Position numbers and translations under genes: made by a program. A DNA stretch of 64,000 nt, taken from assembly GCA_030549335.1 (NCBI GenBank), contig JAUKPH010000022.1, positions 2,356,001 to 2,420,000 of the forward strand. Direction: 5' to 3'. Positions within the stretch are counted from its first letter, which is position 1, and each line of letters starts with the position of its first letter. Positions 26,199 to 43,075 of the stretch are shown here, piece after piece. The stretch comes from Pontederia crassipes (taxonomy: Eukaryota > Streptophyta > Magnoliopsida > Commelinales > Pontederiaceae). The notes beneath the pieces are model-generated. The model did not search any database and was not told the DNA's origin. It worked only from the letters and a program-made list of their open reading frames with translations.

Positions 26199-28257
26199 CT
26201 TTGCGTTCTTCAGGGAGTTCCTTTTCATTGCAAGTTAAACTTTGTGGTTCATCAGCTGAGTGCAAGTAGACATGATTAAAGTTGTCACTGGTCGCCGCTA
26301 TTATATCACCTAGGTCGTTTCAATAGCATAACATGTTGACTGGAGGCCTGTTTTTCCTTTTCTTGTGACAATATTCCTGGCAAGAAATTTAACCAGGTTA
26401 TTTATTTATTTATTTATTTGCTTATTGCTTAGTCCTTTGCAGACTCCCGGAGCTCCAAAAATTTTTGAGAGGTTCTAAATTTTCTCGACGTGGAGTGTGA
26501 ACAAAGACGATTTCTATTTTCTTGTGCAATTCTAAGCTCTGGAAAGTTATCATTCTTATAGAGTTTCTAAGTTCTTATAGAGAGGTTCTGAGCTCTGGCA
26601 ATTCGTCGTTCTTATGGATAAGCCGATGTAACAGCTGATTGGATCTTACCCTTGCTTGGTGAAAATCATGATAGAAATTTCCCATGCGCAAGAAGTTTAA
26701 TTCTAGCAATGCTTTTCTTTTTTTTTTTTTGGTTGAATTCCCCTCCTAATTCCTATCCTTATCTTGGGAGATCTTGTAACCTCATTTGTTTACATCAGTC
26801 CCACTCTTTGCCTATTATTCAACGTTTTTGCTAGAATCCTATTTCCATTAAAACCTGCTGTGATCTAAGATTCCGCACGGCATTTCTCTTTCTCTCTCAA
26901 TAACGACTGTATCTTTTATCTTCCCTCCCCCCCTGCTTCTCAACAAACCACTTGGACGATGGTGATGCATAGAGGGCGTCACCGCTATCCGCTTTCTTTA
27001 CCTTGTTGGCGATGAAGAGGAGATAACCTTGCATACCATAACGAGAGGCGAAAGGCCGGGGGACCCTCTTTCGCCAAACAAGGACTGGCGTGGCAGTAGG
27101 AGGAAGAACTCTTTGATTCCTCAAGATCTGAGAAAGGGGCCGGCCATCTTTCAACTTTGTTTTTTTTTTATTATTTCTGCATTTATGATGTTGAATATTT
27201 TGTATATCCGTTAAGTTAAAAAAAGATGGTTGGACTGTTTGAACGAAATTCAGGAATGTTATTTTCTATGATTCCAGCTTATGACATTTCAAGCTTCTTG
27301 ACATTTTTTTATATCACTATCATTCTTTTCTTTTTCCGGTCAAAATTCATCAATATTCAGAATTATTAAACATGAATAAATCCTGATATTTGAAAATCGA
27401 ACTCAAGAATTATCCGAGAATCTCAAACTTCCAATTCTGCCACCCATCCTTCATCATCGTACAATATCAATCTTTTAATGAGGAAACCGATAAGCCACTT
27501 TCGTGAAGATGCTAGGAGGAGGATCAGGTTGGAAATCTTCAAATATGATCCGACCAACTTTGGAATTGTGCCTATTTTTAGCTTTACATCCGATCCAGTT
27601 AGGATGGGATCAGCCGACCAACTTTTTTTATTCTCTTTTATTCTATCTTTTTTGTATTATTTCACTTATTTTCACAAGTAAAACTTTTTATTTAGTAACT
27701 TTTAAATTTTAGATCAAATATAAGTTTAAAACTAAATAAAAAGTATAATTTTAAAAATTAAATTTCAAGCCGATTGGTTGGGATTTTTCAACCATACTCA
27801 GATCACCAGGTTCACGCAATCAATCCGATCCAATGATCGTGCTTAGATGATGCTTCATTATACCGACCACATACGGAAATAAATAACATAATAGAATAAG
27901 TTTGCTCTTCTTAAACTAAAATGCTAATTTTTATTTTGGCAATTTGGGTGCCTACAAAGCCATCACTATATCTAAAAAAAGACATTTTAGAAGCGTGCGC
28001 ACAACGAGAATCTTACAATAATTATTTGAAACAACTGATATTTCCCCTTGTATATATCATGAAATCAAGAGGACTAGGACAACGTTCATAAGATGAACTG
28101 TAAATTCTAATCTGAGTAAAGCTACGATTGTTAATCATTATTGTAATCCAAAATAGTAAGAATTAGTGGAGTATGTTCCAATCCTCCAGAAATCACCATT
28201 CTGTCTCTCAGAGTTGTACTATTCATCCTAATAAACTCTTTTTAACCGCCAAAACTC
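26199..28257. other. VAMP 3' region and intergenic; GC-rich patch at 26,880-27,150
   Basis: About the first 250 bp are probably VAMP 3' UTR. At 26,880-27,150 base composition jumps to roughly half GC, with an 85-codon frame on the minus strand (26897-27154) that I do not recognise. Its compact, GC-richer look suggests possible organelle-derived DNA, but I cannot confirm this. The rest is AT-rich and unassigned. Confidence 0.4.
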
Positions 28258-31455
<3,198 letters not shown>

Positions 31456-34400
31456 ATGGCGATGAGAGCTGTGCGAAGTCGCTCGATTTCTTCGTCGCCG
31501 GCGAAAAACGTCCTCCGGAGTTCGTTCTTGGCTCGATTCGTGAGTCTCCCGTCGATAGGAGTCTTTTTAACTTTTGTTTTGATTGCCAGAAGAACTCGTT
31601 TTGCTCACAATTTTACAATCGAAGCTCTTCTTTTTGAGAATTCGTTTAGGTGGATTAGGTTTAGATTGATGATCCAGTGGTGGTGTTAGATAATGTTTGG
31701 GTGTGTTCTTGGAACATGTCATTGTTTAGGTAAGCACATTGGTGGTTGCTGAGCACGAAGGCGGGTTGGTGAAGCAATCGTCTTTGAGCGCGGTCGCCGC
31801 CGCCGCGGGACTGGGCGGTGAGAAATCAATCTCAGTTCTCTTGGGCGGATCAGGTGCAACGCTCCACAAGGCTGCGTCTCATGCTGCGTCTTGCCATCCC
31901 TCAATTTCTCAGGCACAAGCTCCTCGGATTACCTTTATCAATCGTCATGCTTCCATGATTAACCTTATTTTTACATAAAATGTAATAAACAACCTTTGGA
32001 CATGATTCATAGTGTCAGAAGGTGAACTGTTAATTTTTTTTGAGGAGAAGGTGAACTGTTAATTAACGATGTTAAGTTACCTTGATTCATTGATGATGTT
32101 GCTCTGCTGCTTTTCTTCTTGTGTAATCGATCAGATAAACTGTTGCAGGTTCTTGTGGCTGATGCGGACAAATTTGCGCATCCTTTAGCCGAGACTTGGG
32201 CAGAACTCATTCGATTGGTGCAGCAAAGAAGTGGCTATTCACACATAATTGCTGCTTCAAGTTCGTTTGGGAAGAATGTTTTACCTCGCGCAGCAGCTTT
32301 TCTTGATGTTCAACCTGTTACTGATGTCATTGACATATCTGACCCACATTTGTTTGTAAGGTCTGCTCCTTGTACTGAGTTTTTGGAATGTGGTACAACA
32401 ACAACAAACAACAACAAAGCCTTATCCCACTAGGTGGGGTCGGCTTTTTGGAATGTGGTAGCTGGAAAATAATTTGTATTGTGAGATTGTGCTTCTTTCA
32501 GCTTCCCTGTTATAAATGCCAACTATCATTCTATTATCACACATGCACACTGCACTTAAGATATATCCTTTTCCTTCCCAGATGTAATCCTTGAGTTCTC
32601 TGTCTTTTTTCTGTTTCAGTCACTACTCTTTTATGTTCAGGGTGTTTCAATGTTGATCATAGTAGCTTGATCGTTTTTTTCGATAGATGGTCTTATTGAA
32701 ATGTGTACATTGTCCTTTTCGCAGACCAATATATGCAGGTAATGCACTTTGTACTGTTAGTTACAAAGGTTTGGATCCTTGTATCATGACCATTAGGTCC
32801 ACATCATTCACTCCATCTTCTAGCTCGACTGATGCTGAATCTGAAGTAGCACCAATTTCTGCAGTTGATCTTTCAAGCTTTGATGAAGGTCTGTCTAATC
32901 TTTTCAATAGTAACTTCTGAGATTTTATATTATGGCCTTGAGTATGATTGAATTCAATGCTGACGATTGAGATAAGGCCATATGTTAGGAAGTCCTTGTC
33001 ATCATTACTGATATAAGGCCATGTGTTAGGATGTTTTGGAAATTGTATGTTCCAATGACTTTTCCTTGGCAGAAGACAAACATCTACAACACATCTATTC
33101 CGTTTTTCTGTAAACAGGTTCTTTGCCCAAATCTAGTTGGCTGAATCTCAGTTCTCAGAAAACGGAGAGACCGGATCTTGGAAATGCACGCATTGTGGTC
33201 ACAGGAGGGCGTGGTCTGAAAAGTGCCGAAAACTTCGAGTTGTTAGAGAAGCTTGCAGAAAAATTTGGTGCAGCAGGTAGCCAATTGTTTACAATTTATG
33301 CACAGATATTTTTCAGATAAGAAATGTTTATTTAATTGCACTATCAGGTCCTGATGCAACATAACGTGTACAGTTTTGGGGCAAAAAGTATTCTCATGTT
33401 GCATACTGTTGAATAATAGTAATAACTTTTTTTTCTAGCTTTCTTTACACCCATGTATTATCTGGCGTTCTGGAGGCCAATGTATTGACTAATAGCTTAG
33501 CTGAAAATTTAGGATACATAAACAGTTCACATAAACTCAGTTGTGGTTATATTTGAATTTTATGTTCATATACATTGAAAACTATGATCTTATTATTTTT
33601 TCCAGGTTTATCCTTCCTATGGGATTGCCAGGAATTTCCATGAGATAAAATGAATATTTATACTTATTTATCTCCTAATTTTGACAGATTAGTGTCTTAT
33701 GACCCGATCCCAACACATATCTAGCCGATTTTGTTATGAAAATACTAAACTTCAGAATAATATAAAGTCAAAGCTTAAAACCTTCATCGATAGTTGGACT
33801 CAACTTCTGCATGATGCAACAATATTTTGAAAGATTTTAGGAATTCTTAATGGTATTCGTAGTTGCCATGGTTATCCTTCTTGTTGATTTCTAATGTGAC
33901 ATTATTTCGTTCATCATTACATCAAAGTTTGGATTCAGCATATTCTCTTTTGCCTGCTGATATAAGCTAAAAAACATGGATCTTGGAATCTTAGGCACAA
34001 CCATGTTGAATTAGAGAGTAGCCTTTCATTCTAAAAAGTTACTCAAGCTATAGGTTGCCTCCTTAACAAATTGGCATTGTCAGTTAGATAGAAGGCTTCT
34101 TTTCCTTTGACTTTGTAAACCTGCTCAAGGAAAAAAATTAGCTAAACGATTTCTGTTGTATCAAAACAATAGTCGCTGGCTTCATAAATTTACGTAGTAG
34201 TGCGTAGGTGTTAACTCTAGGAGGCTGACAATGGCAAAGAAGATTGACTACAGATTCTAGACTTAACCGGCGGACAAACAAGAACTATTATTTCTGCATT
34301 TGAGCTTGACAGGAGAATGTCATTATCTAGGGGTGCCCATTAATGGGCTGGGTATGAGTTCCGATTTTCCCAACCCGATGAAGTTTTGTTATCTTTTTTA

Positions 34401-36551
34401 GTTTGAATCAGTTTTGTTAAATTGTTTTAAAATTAAATTGTAGTAAAATAATATCTATGAAATTTATTTAGATGTTGAAAAAAACTTATAACTTTTATTT
34501 AAAAAATATTATAAAAGAAAATGATAAAAACAAAAGGAAAAAAAAGAAAAATGCAATTGGGCAACCTGATGATACGATCCAACTTGATCCAATGGGTTCC
34601 ATGTTGGTTCATATTCCACCATCCCTTTGTTATCAACTCGACCTGACCAAAATTGTTGGATTGGGTTGGATTGCAGTTTCGTGAACAATATCTCTGTCTT
34701 TTACAATGTGTATGTATTGCCTATCTCACTCATAAACTTGCAAAGATTCATGCTACTGAACTTTCATGATTGCCTCCCGTGGATTGTACTTCATTATGTC
34801 ATATTGACTAGTTGCTTTCTTTGATCTAGTTGGTGCCAGCCGTGCTGCCGTTGATGCAGGATATGTATCTAATGATCTCCAAGTAAGTATTTGGACGATC
34901 CAATGGGTTCCATGCTGGTTCATACAATGTTGTTAAGTCGTGAGTCATAAGTGTACAGTCCAACTCGGATTACAGTCGGAAATAGAAGTGAACTCTGGTT
35001 GACTTGTGAGTCAACTCTTTAAACTCAGTTGCAGTCTACTTGTAAAATCTTAGAGTCTAGATTCCAAGTGAAAAAAATGACGAATAAGCTTGAATTCAAA
35101 AGTATAGTTGACAAAGATAACTATGGTTGCTTCTCTCCTAAATATTATTTTCCTATCCTAGTCACTAAATCTCTTTGTTCCCAAAAACATTATTGTTTCT
35201 TCCAAGAATTTGATTTCGCAGAATTAGTTCAATCTTATAATTGTTTCATCCATTATTTTACTGCAACTAGTTTAACCTTATGATTGCTTATTGTTAATTC
35301 ACTCTCGTATGGTTATCACTAGTTCATTGTCATCAACTTACCCTCGTCAATGGTAACCTCATGATCGGACTTTCTCTTTTATATATGTTATTTTCTTTTC
35401 ATACATCACTCACTTCAATTGTTTTGAATCATAATTTTTATACTTTTTCTTTTTCATTTATCGAGTCTTCCCTTCAGAATTGTTCTACAATACAACCTTT
35501 GATGAGATAGATGGAACTACAACTTAGTATATTCATTCTTATATTTTGTAGTTTATATCTTTGTGATACAAACTTTATTTATTAGTTTCTCCCATAAAAA
35601 AACTTTATTTATTAGTTGCCTCAAATAGCTTTTATTTAAAAAAATTTATTATATTTTTCACAATAACACATATTTTATAATATAAAATATTGTTGTAGTA
35701 GTTAAAATGTATTGGCTCTTAATTTTTTTATTATATTATCACTATCACCTACTTGGACGATGTCATATGTCATAAGTTTTTTAACAAGTAAATTTAACAT
35801 GCTAACCATGACAAGCTATTATATAACGTAGGTGTAAATGTAGTAATGTTGTTGGTAAGATTATACTTATTTTTTAATCAATATGTTTAGAATATAAACT
35901 GTACAATTTTGCAATATGACCTTATGGGACGCAATTAATAAACGCTCGACAATCCTTATATACCATAATTTTGTTTGATGCAATGTACCTATTGCTCATA
36001 AATCTTTCCCCTTCCTCCACCCTTCCTCCTTACATTGCTCTTACATTCTTACCATCTCTCTCTCGGTCACTACATTATTCCCTCGCAGGTTGGTCAGACT
36101 GGAAAAATTGTTGCTCCAGAACTCTATATGGCTTTTGGGATTTCTGGTGCCATCCAGCACCTGGCAGGAATGAGAGATTCTAAGGTTATAGTAGCTGTAA
36201 ACAAGGATGCAGATGCACCCATCTTTCAGGTAATATGGATTTCTTTTGATAATAAGAATAAAAGGCTTTCTTCAACTTGTTGACAGACTTTTGATACATG
36301 GTTCTTGGGTATCCACTAATTGAACTAACTACTTCCATAAGTTTATTTCTCATGATTCAATGGATCTTGGATTTTTCCAACTTTACTAGTCTCAAGTTGT
36401 TCCATGTACGAAAATGTTATTTCAAATTACACGATGTTTGATCTGTCACATCCTAACTTTAACCGTCTTTCAGGTTGCTGATTATGGTATCGTTGCTGAT
36501 TTGTTCGATGTTCTTCCAGAGCTGCTAGAAAAGCTTCCAGATAAGAAGTGA
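31456..36551 (+). CDS. ETFA: Electron transfer flavoprotein subunit alpha, mitochondrial
   Basis: Eight exons (31456-31539, 31730-31912, 32149-32360, 32725-32888, 33118-33276, 34830-34882, 36089-36229, 36474-36551) join in frame to 357 residues, near the ~360 of plant ETFA. Residues 1-28 are Arg/Ser-rich without acidic residues, a mitochondrial presequence. The N-terminal domain runs from [12 protein letters not shown]. The FAD-binding C-terminal domain carries [50 protein letters not shown] and [17 protein letters not shown]. With ETF-beta it carries electrons from acyl-CoA and branched-chain amino-acid dehydrogenases to ETF:ubiquinone oxidoreductase in the matrix. Intron 2 appears to use a GC donor (CAG/GC at 31912-31914). 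Introns 3, 5 and 6 carry transposon pieces. The exon-3 region has a decayed copy at about 50,000. Confidence 0.94.
32396..32444 (-). mobile_element. 49-bp 5'-truncated Au SINE in ETFA intron 3
   Basis: (CAA)-rich tail, AAGCCTTATCCCACTAGG and TGGGGTCGGC match the Au SINE 3' end in reverse. A perfect 16-bp duplication TTTTTGGAATGTGGTA flanks it at 32380-32395 and 32445-32460, proving that a short copy was inserted rather than eroded in place. Confidence 0.9.
34331..34924. mobile_element. hAT-like fragment around ETFA exon 6
   Basis: TAGGGGTGCCCATTAATGGG at 34331 is a typical plant hAT terminus. I find no matching right end or 8-bp duplication. GATCCAATGGGTTCCATG, within a 28-bp match, occurs at 34586-34613 and again at 34897-34924, bracketing ETFA exon 6 (34830-34882). 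Confidence 0.4.
34925..35956. mobile_element. hAT-like element in ETFA intron 6 (CAAGGTTGTNAA family)
   Basis: It is about 1.03 kb and clearly related along its length to 45,131-46,163: GAAATAGAAGTGAACTC, GAGTCAACTCTTTAAACTC and CATGCTAACCATGAC in the same order. The ends are degraded (TGTTGTTAAGTCG and CGACAATCC), and no target duplication is visible. It accounts for most of the large intron 6. Confidence 0.7.
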
Positions 36552-37245
36552 AAAAAGGCGTCAATGCATTTGTCTAATTCCTCAAGTTGATAAAAAGACA
36601 AATAAAATGGTGGAAAGGATGTAATTCGTGAGGGACGACTTTCATTTATCTTATTATTTCTCAACCCTCAAATTGGGCATATCAAAATACTCAAAAACAG
36701 TTACTTTTGTATGCATACATATTGGACATTCTTCACTTGACACGAATAAAATGCTAAAAGCAGTTGATATTAGTGTTGAAGCACAAAATAAAGCGTTGGA
36801 ATAAATGTAATATTTAATATTAATTACTCTTCTTTTAAAAAAAATAGAAATGCTTTCTTTTCAAAATTAAAAATGGTTTTTCAAAAACTATAAAAATCTT
36901 ATTTAGATATTTCATATAGATTTTTATTTTATTATAATTTTATTTGATGTGAATGGCATGGCATCTGGGCAATACGACACTTATCACAAAATCTCAATCT
37001 CGTGCATTTATCTGTACTTTTAAAAAAGTTTGTTTTTTTTCCTTTCCAAGGTTTAAAATAATCTTTGAAACTATAAATAATTCTATTTGAATATATGTAG
37101 TTTTAAGTAATTTTAATTCTGAATCTAATTGAACCAGGTAAATCCTCGAATTCATACTCGATAACTTGATCATTAAGTTTCGATCCCCCGATCAGAAAAA
37201 TTCAAACTTAACCAACTTAACATAGAGTTGGTTCATCTAATCATA
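36552..37245. other. ETFA 3' flank, nothing further recognised
   Basis: AT-rich, with probable 3' UTR in about the first 200 bp. Confidence 0.5.
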
Positions 37246-38519
37246 CTAGTATGATGCCGGTGCGATGCACGGAGAGCGGAATAAAATAATTTTATTAAAT
37301 TAATTAATATATATTTTCAATGAAAATCTATCACTTTGGTTTCTATTTTTCCTAAAATTGAAAAATAATAAAAAGGTAAAGTATCAACAAATGTTATATA
37401 TATATATATTAAAATAAATAAAAAAATTATTTCCTTTGAACATTTAGATAATACAAATGATTTCGTAACAGTTTATCAATAAATAATTTAAATTTTAGTT
37501 AAATATTATATTACTACATAAGATTTTTTCCAAATGATAATTTGGAGACATAATTTTGTTAGTTGTTACTTTGTAGTGAATATCAGAAATAAGAATACAC
37601 CAATAAATCATACTCCACGTTTTCTTGGGGAAAAAGGAAAAAGAATATTTTGTGCATAAGAAAAATATGAATATAATATATTTACCTTCCATACACTTTA
37701 ATGAATTATTACTATATTGATGAACATCACTAATAATTTTCATTATAGTGCGTCGCAATGGGCAATATTCAAGATAATAATAAATCATGAAAAAAATCTA
37801 CTTAATACTATTTAAGTGTTCAAAAAAAAAATCTTACATTGTACGTCTACAACAATCAAAATGCTACCGAATGGTGTTTTCTAAGTGCCATTACTCATAG
37901 CATATGTTTTAGATAGTTATTGTGAACAATAAGTTCTAATTGAAAGGTAATCATGCTTTTGTCTATGTGGTTATGAATTCATGAATTTTATAAAATACAT
38001 ATACAAAGATAGTTACATAAAAATATTATTATTTATTAATTTTATATATAGATAATTTTTTTTTAAAAAAACTATTATAGTATAGGTACTATTATTCCCT
38101 TGGACAATTTAAAAAGTTAATGAAATTATGAATATGTAATTTGTATTATAAATTTTCTTCATAATCAGGTTTCTTATTAATAAATAAAAACTTTTTTTAT
38201 CAATGTGGAATAAAGATGTCTATATATATATATGTCACGGACGTGCTCCACAAATATCATTTCAACATAATCTTACTTTTAATGAGCATTTTAAGTAAAT
38301 TTAGATGCTTATATAGTCATGATTGCATGTAGCAATTAACCCTTGAATTAAAGCATAATCAAAATTAAATTATCGATAAGTGTTATAAAGAAATTATATA
38401 AGATTATTAAGAATAAATTATAATAATTGTAAATATTATAATAAACATGTTTAATTATGATTAACTAATATTAATTAGAAGTTTAACACTAATCTTTAAC
38501 CAAATAATATGATTGGACC

Positions 38520-41072
38520 TCTATTTCAACCAATAGAGTTTCAAGTAGCTGAAGCAGGCAGCTCATCAGCTGCTTAGAAAATGATTTTTCCAAACTGTTA
38601 TATACGTGTTAAAATTCTGGAATAAAAATATATAAATCATTTATTCGTATTATCCGCAAGATGAAAAATTTCCAAGACTAGATCAGTTGCCGAACAGCCT
38701 AAGGAAATTCGACAAGTTCGCTGGGTTAGGGTGAATCTGCGGGCTCGAAACTGACCTACAACTTCATAAGATCATATCTTCGTGAGTAGTTCTTCATAAA
38801 TCCTGAAAATTTACATGATTCATGCTCCCGATGTTAGCTTTCCATGACCAAAGCATCCTACAAAAAGAACTTCTGTAGAGGAAGTTATGAACCAAGAACC
38901 GTAGATCGCTCATTCTGTCCCGAGTCAAAGACAGGTCCGCCTTGTAGATTAGGGTATGATTAGGATAAATAGAATTAGGGTTTAAATTTTATACATGTTA
39001 AAGTATACTTCACAAGGGTTCAGTGAGAAGTGAAAGCATCAAATTTGGATGTATAGAGGCGGAGAATGAATTTTTCATTTCATAGTGAGTCTTATGTCAA
39101 ATTTCAGGACATTGACAGATTGCGACCCAAATTAACTATTTTTGTTATAAGTCTATATAAAGAGTTAAATTCTTTAATTTTTATGACAAAATACTAATGA
39201 AGTCTAGATTTCAGAAAATTATGCCCTAATTAAATGGACAAGTATGAAGAAATATATAAATTAATATTTCAGTGACACACAGTCTGTCAGGACACAAACC
39301 TTAGGTCAGATTGTTTGGGATGTCCTAACTTACTCACTTGGAATTTAATAATGATATTTGGGGATTGGAAACCTTAGTATGTCTAGTTTCTAATTAATCC
39401 AGAATCATAAGATTTGCCCATGTGGTTAAGAAGTTATGAATTATTGATTGATAGACACTGAATCTGAAATCCTGAAATAACACCTAGTTAAGCTTTGGAG
39501 AATTAAAAAGTTCTAAGTGTGGAATAGCTTATGAATATAAATGTCTGAAATTAGAAATTGGTATTAGAGGATGTTATATGCATTTTAGGGTGCATAAGCA
39601 TTCATAAATCATGAGCATGCATTACATATTACCTTACTAGTGATTGGGAAGTAAGAAGACATTATTGTTTGTAGGAAAACCTCAAGTTGCAAGTGAAAGG
39701 GAGGAAATCTAATAAACCTCCTTGAAGTGATAAAGTACAAGGTGAGTGGGTAAATTTACAACATAGCAAAATGTTATATGTTAGTTCTTTTATTTATGAT
39801 ATTATTTCAAGTAAAGATTATTAGTATTATTATTATTGAAACATATCTTGAACTATGAAAAGTATTTATGATATGTTTCAATGATTTTATATGAGATGGA
39901 ACAACCTTTTACATGAAAATATTTTTAAGGAACAATGTTTGTGAAGTTAAAATAATTTTTATTTGATAATGATATGAGATTATGACATGTGTATTTTGAT
40001 ATTGTTAAACTCCGTGTGTTCATTAGCCATGCTATTTGAAAAAGGTCTTTGGGACCGCATTCGATATACATGAAGCCTTTTGGGCGTATATCGGGTGTCT
40101 TTGCCCTTTGGGGGCTGCTCTGCATGCACGTATTGACCCATGATCGTTCTGCGTATATGAGAATCATGATTGGGTGGCACACAATCATGATTGTGATACG
40201 TATAGACCCATGATTTTCTCTACGTATCTGAGACTCTTGATTGTGAAGCTCTGCTTAACTGTATGACACACAATCATAGAGGGGTACGTATTGACCTATG
40301 ATTTGCTCTGCGTATCCATGACTCTTGATTATGAAGCTCTGCTTAACTGTATGACACATGATTATAGAGGGATACGTATTGACCCATGATGAGTATGTGC
40401 AATGACACATGTGTGAAGTTTAACTATGAATATGATGATATTTTGAATAATTTCTATTTATGTAAAAGTTCATATAATTTGAAAAGTTATGTGAAATGAG
40501 TTATGCTTTAAATGTTTTCTCATACGAAAGAAATATGATTATTTAAATGTTATATGCACTCGTATTGTTCCTCTATGTTGTACATTTATTCCACTCACTG
40601 AGCAAATGATTGTTGCTCACATTATCCTTGTTGAATTTTTCAGATAATTATAAGTTCTTGAGTTGAGTCAACTCGAAGCTTGCCTTTGATGCATATAGAA
40701 GAGGTCGAGCCATTGGAGCACTTTTATTTTCTTTCCACTTTTATTTTAAAAAATCATGCATGTAATAGATAAACTCGAGAGTTGTACTAGAGTTTATTAG
40801 AATCATTTTGTAAGGTTGTATGAGACTTGATCTTGTGGGGTTATATATGAAATGGTTTGTGGAAAAAAATATATAATGACCATATGCGAATGTCATATTT
40901 TATAATTTTTTTTAAAATTTTGATGAATATATATTCATCTTTTGTATGTGTTGACTAATAACACAAGAAAGTAAGGGAGGAAGGTTTTGCCGATTTTATT
41001 TTTGGAATGGCTAAACGTAACTAAAATTTATGATAATTAGGATTAACACTTAGTCACGGAGTTGGGTGTGAC
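38520..41072 (+). mobile_element. Probable solo LTR (Ty3/Gypsy-like) inside the Helitron
   Basis: The block ends GGAGTTGGGTGTGACA at 41072. It carries CCACTCACTGAGC...TTGCTCAC near 40,590-40,620, a motif pair common in the 3' part of long Gypsy LTRs. Its left edge is uncertain. I find no target duplication and no coding part. It is a fossil. Confidence 0.45.
40120..40400 (+). repeat. Tandem repeats of ~115 bp in the LTR-like block
   Basis: GATACGTATTGACC(C/T)ATGAT, CTCTGCGTAT and GAAGCTCTGCTTAACTGTA recur two to three times with modest divergence. Confidence 0.7.
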
Positions 41073-41282
41073 AATATATACACATGTAGATATAGATTTT
41101 CTTATTATAATATCAATAAATAAAATATAGATTATTAATATTTATAGTATTTGGATTTGACTATTTATGTTTATAGTATTAATAGATTCTGTTAACTTAA
41201 AAAAAGAACTATTTGTTAAAATTTTTTCATTAAAAATTGAGGGCATCTCATGGGGCATGAAGCTATTCTCATTTTAATATGG

Positions 41283-41314
<32 letters not shown>

Positions 41315-43075
41315 TATATAACATAAATAATTGAACTTAAATATAATAACTATAAGGTTGAAATAATGTGATATAAGATTCGTTAGCGGAGTAAAAAAAA
41401 CTATGAATGTATATAAAGATATAGAAATTGATTATGAAAGCAATTATAATTTGATAACAAAAATAACTCAAATGAATTAGATTAACAAAAAAATCGTTTT
41501 AAGACCTTTACACCTAATTAGCATAATAGGTATATATATTACACCTAATATATGATTGATATTTCTTACTTTCTCGTACACATGCAGTAAAAGATTTTCA
41601 TGTAGCCCACTTACACAAATTAAATAAAAAAATTGGCACGTACATAATTGTGATAAAATATTAATAATTTTATTAAAAATGTTAATATTTGTAGGCATCC
41701 TCCCAATTAGTAGTAAACATGAAAAAGAAATGCGAAAAATAGTTAAAAGGAAGTCACGTCTTATGAGAGTGAATAGATTATACATCCACCTTGTGTAATC
41801 ATTTCGTAGAAAATAAAATTTGCCACAATCTAATACACTTTAAAATGATACTAATTAATTTATTTTATAATAATAAGAATTTGTTGTCATATGCATGAAG
41901 AATGCTAAGATTTCATAAAAAAATAACGAAACTTCACTTATTCAAAACAATTTTAATTTTTATATATATATATATGTATGTATATATGTATACCATGAAA
42001 AAACATTAAAAGAGAAAAAACTTTACCTGAAGCACTTGTTTTTCATTTGTTATGTTGCCATGTCCATCCATGAAAGACTCACCTGCACGTTTCAATAGAC
42101 TTAAATTCAAAATGTTTTTAAATAAGGTTAAAAAGTAATTTTAAAGTGTTAAAAAACTCCAAAATAATTTCCATTTTAAGCCGAGAAATATTTAAAAAAT
42201 ATATATATAACGAAATGCATTTGCTAACCATTAATTTAAGAAAAAATATGAATAAAGATTTAGCTGCCACTAACAAATAAACTAATATACTAAAATACGA
42301 GTGTACCATTAAAATCACCACTAACTCCATATTTTCTACGTGATAAAGTTAAAAATATACAAAAAGAAAAGTTAGCCACCATCACAACAATAATTCACAA
42401 CAAATACTCTCATATGTTTACACCTTTGACTTCCTTTGCACATATTTATAGAGTGAAATAGAGGTGGAGAATGATTTGTAACTATTATAATAAGTGACTT
42501 ATAACCGCTTAATTCTAACCGCCTTAATACGTGAAAGATTATAATATATCACTTGGATTTTATTTACAAATGATAGACACAATGTTGGAGATAACTACTG
42601 ATTAATTGGCCCTTTTTTATTTACTAACTGTCCACTAAAAACGTGATGGTGAGTATATATTTTAATTAATTTATGATATTGATATTAACTTATTATATAA
42701 ACAAAGTCTTGTTATAAGTTTTTTTTAATTAACATAAAAGTATTACAAATATTACTATGTTTCTTAATTACCAAATAACTTTCCGATTAGCGCACACTTT
42801 GATTTTTTTAATTATTAATTTGTTAATAAATTTTCAATTAGAGTACAAATATTACTAAGTTTTTTTTAATTACAAAATAACTTTCCACTTAGCGCACACA
42901 TTTATTTTATAAATTTTTTTATAATTATGATATTTTATAAGTTGCTTACAAAATAATTGCCCGTATATTAAATATCTTGTGACAATGTGCATAGTATAGA
43001 TATTATTATTTCTCAATCAATTTAAAAAGTATTAATTTTTTTAAAGAAGTACTTTAGCATAGTATAAATATTACT

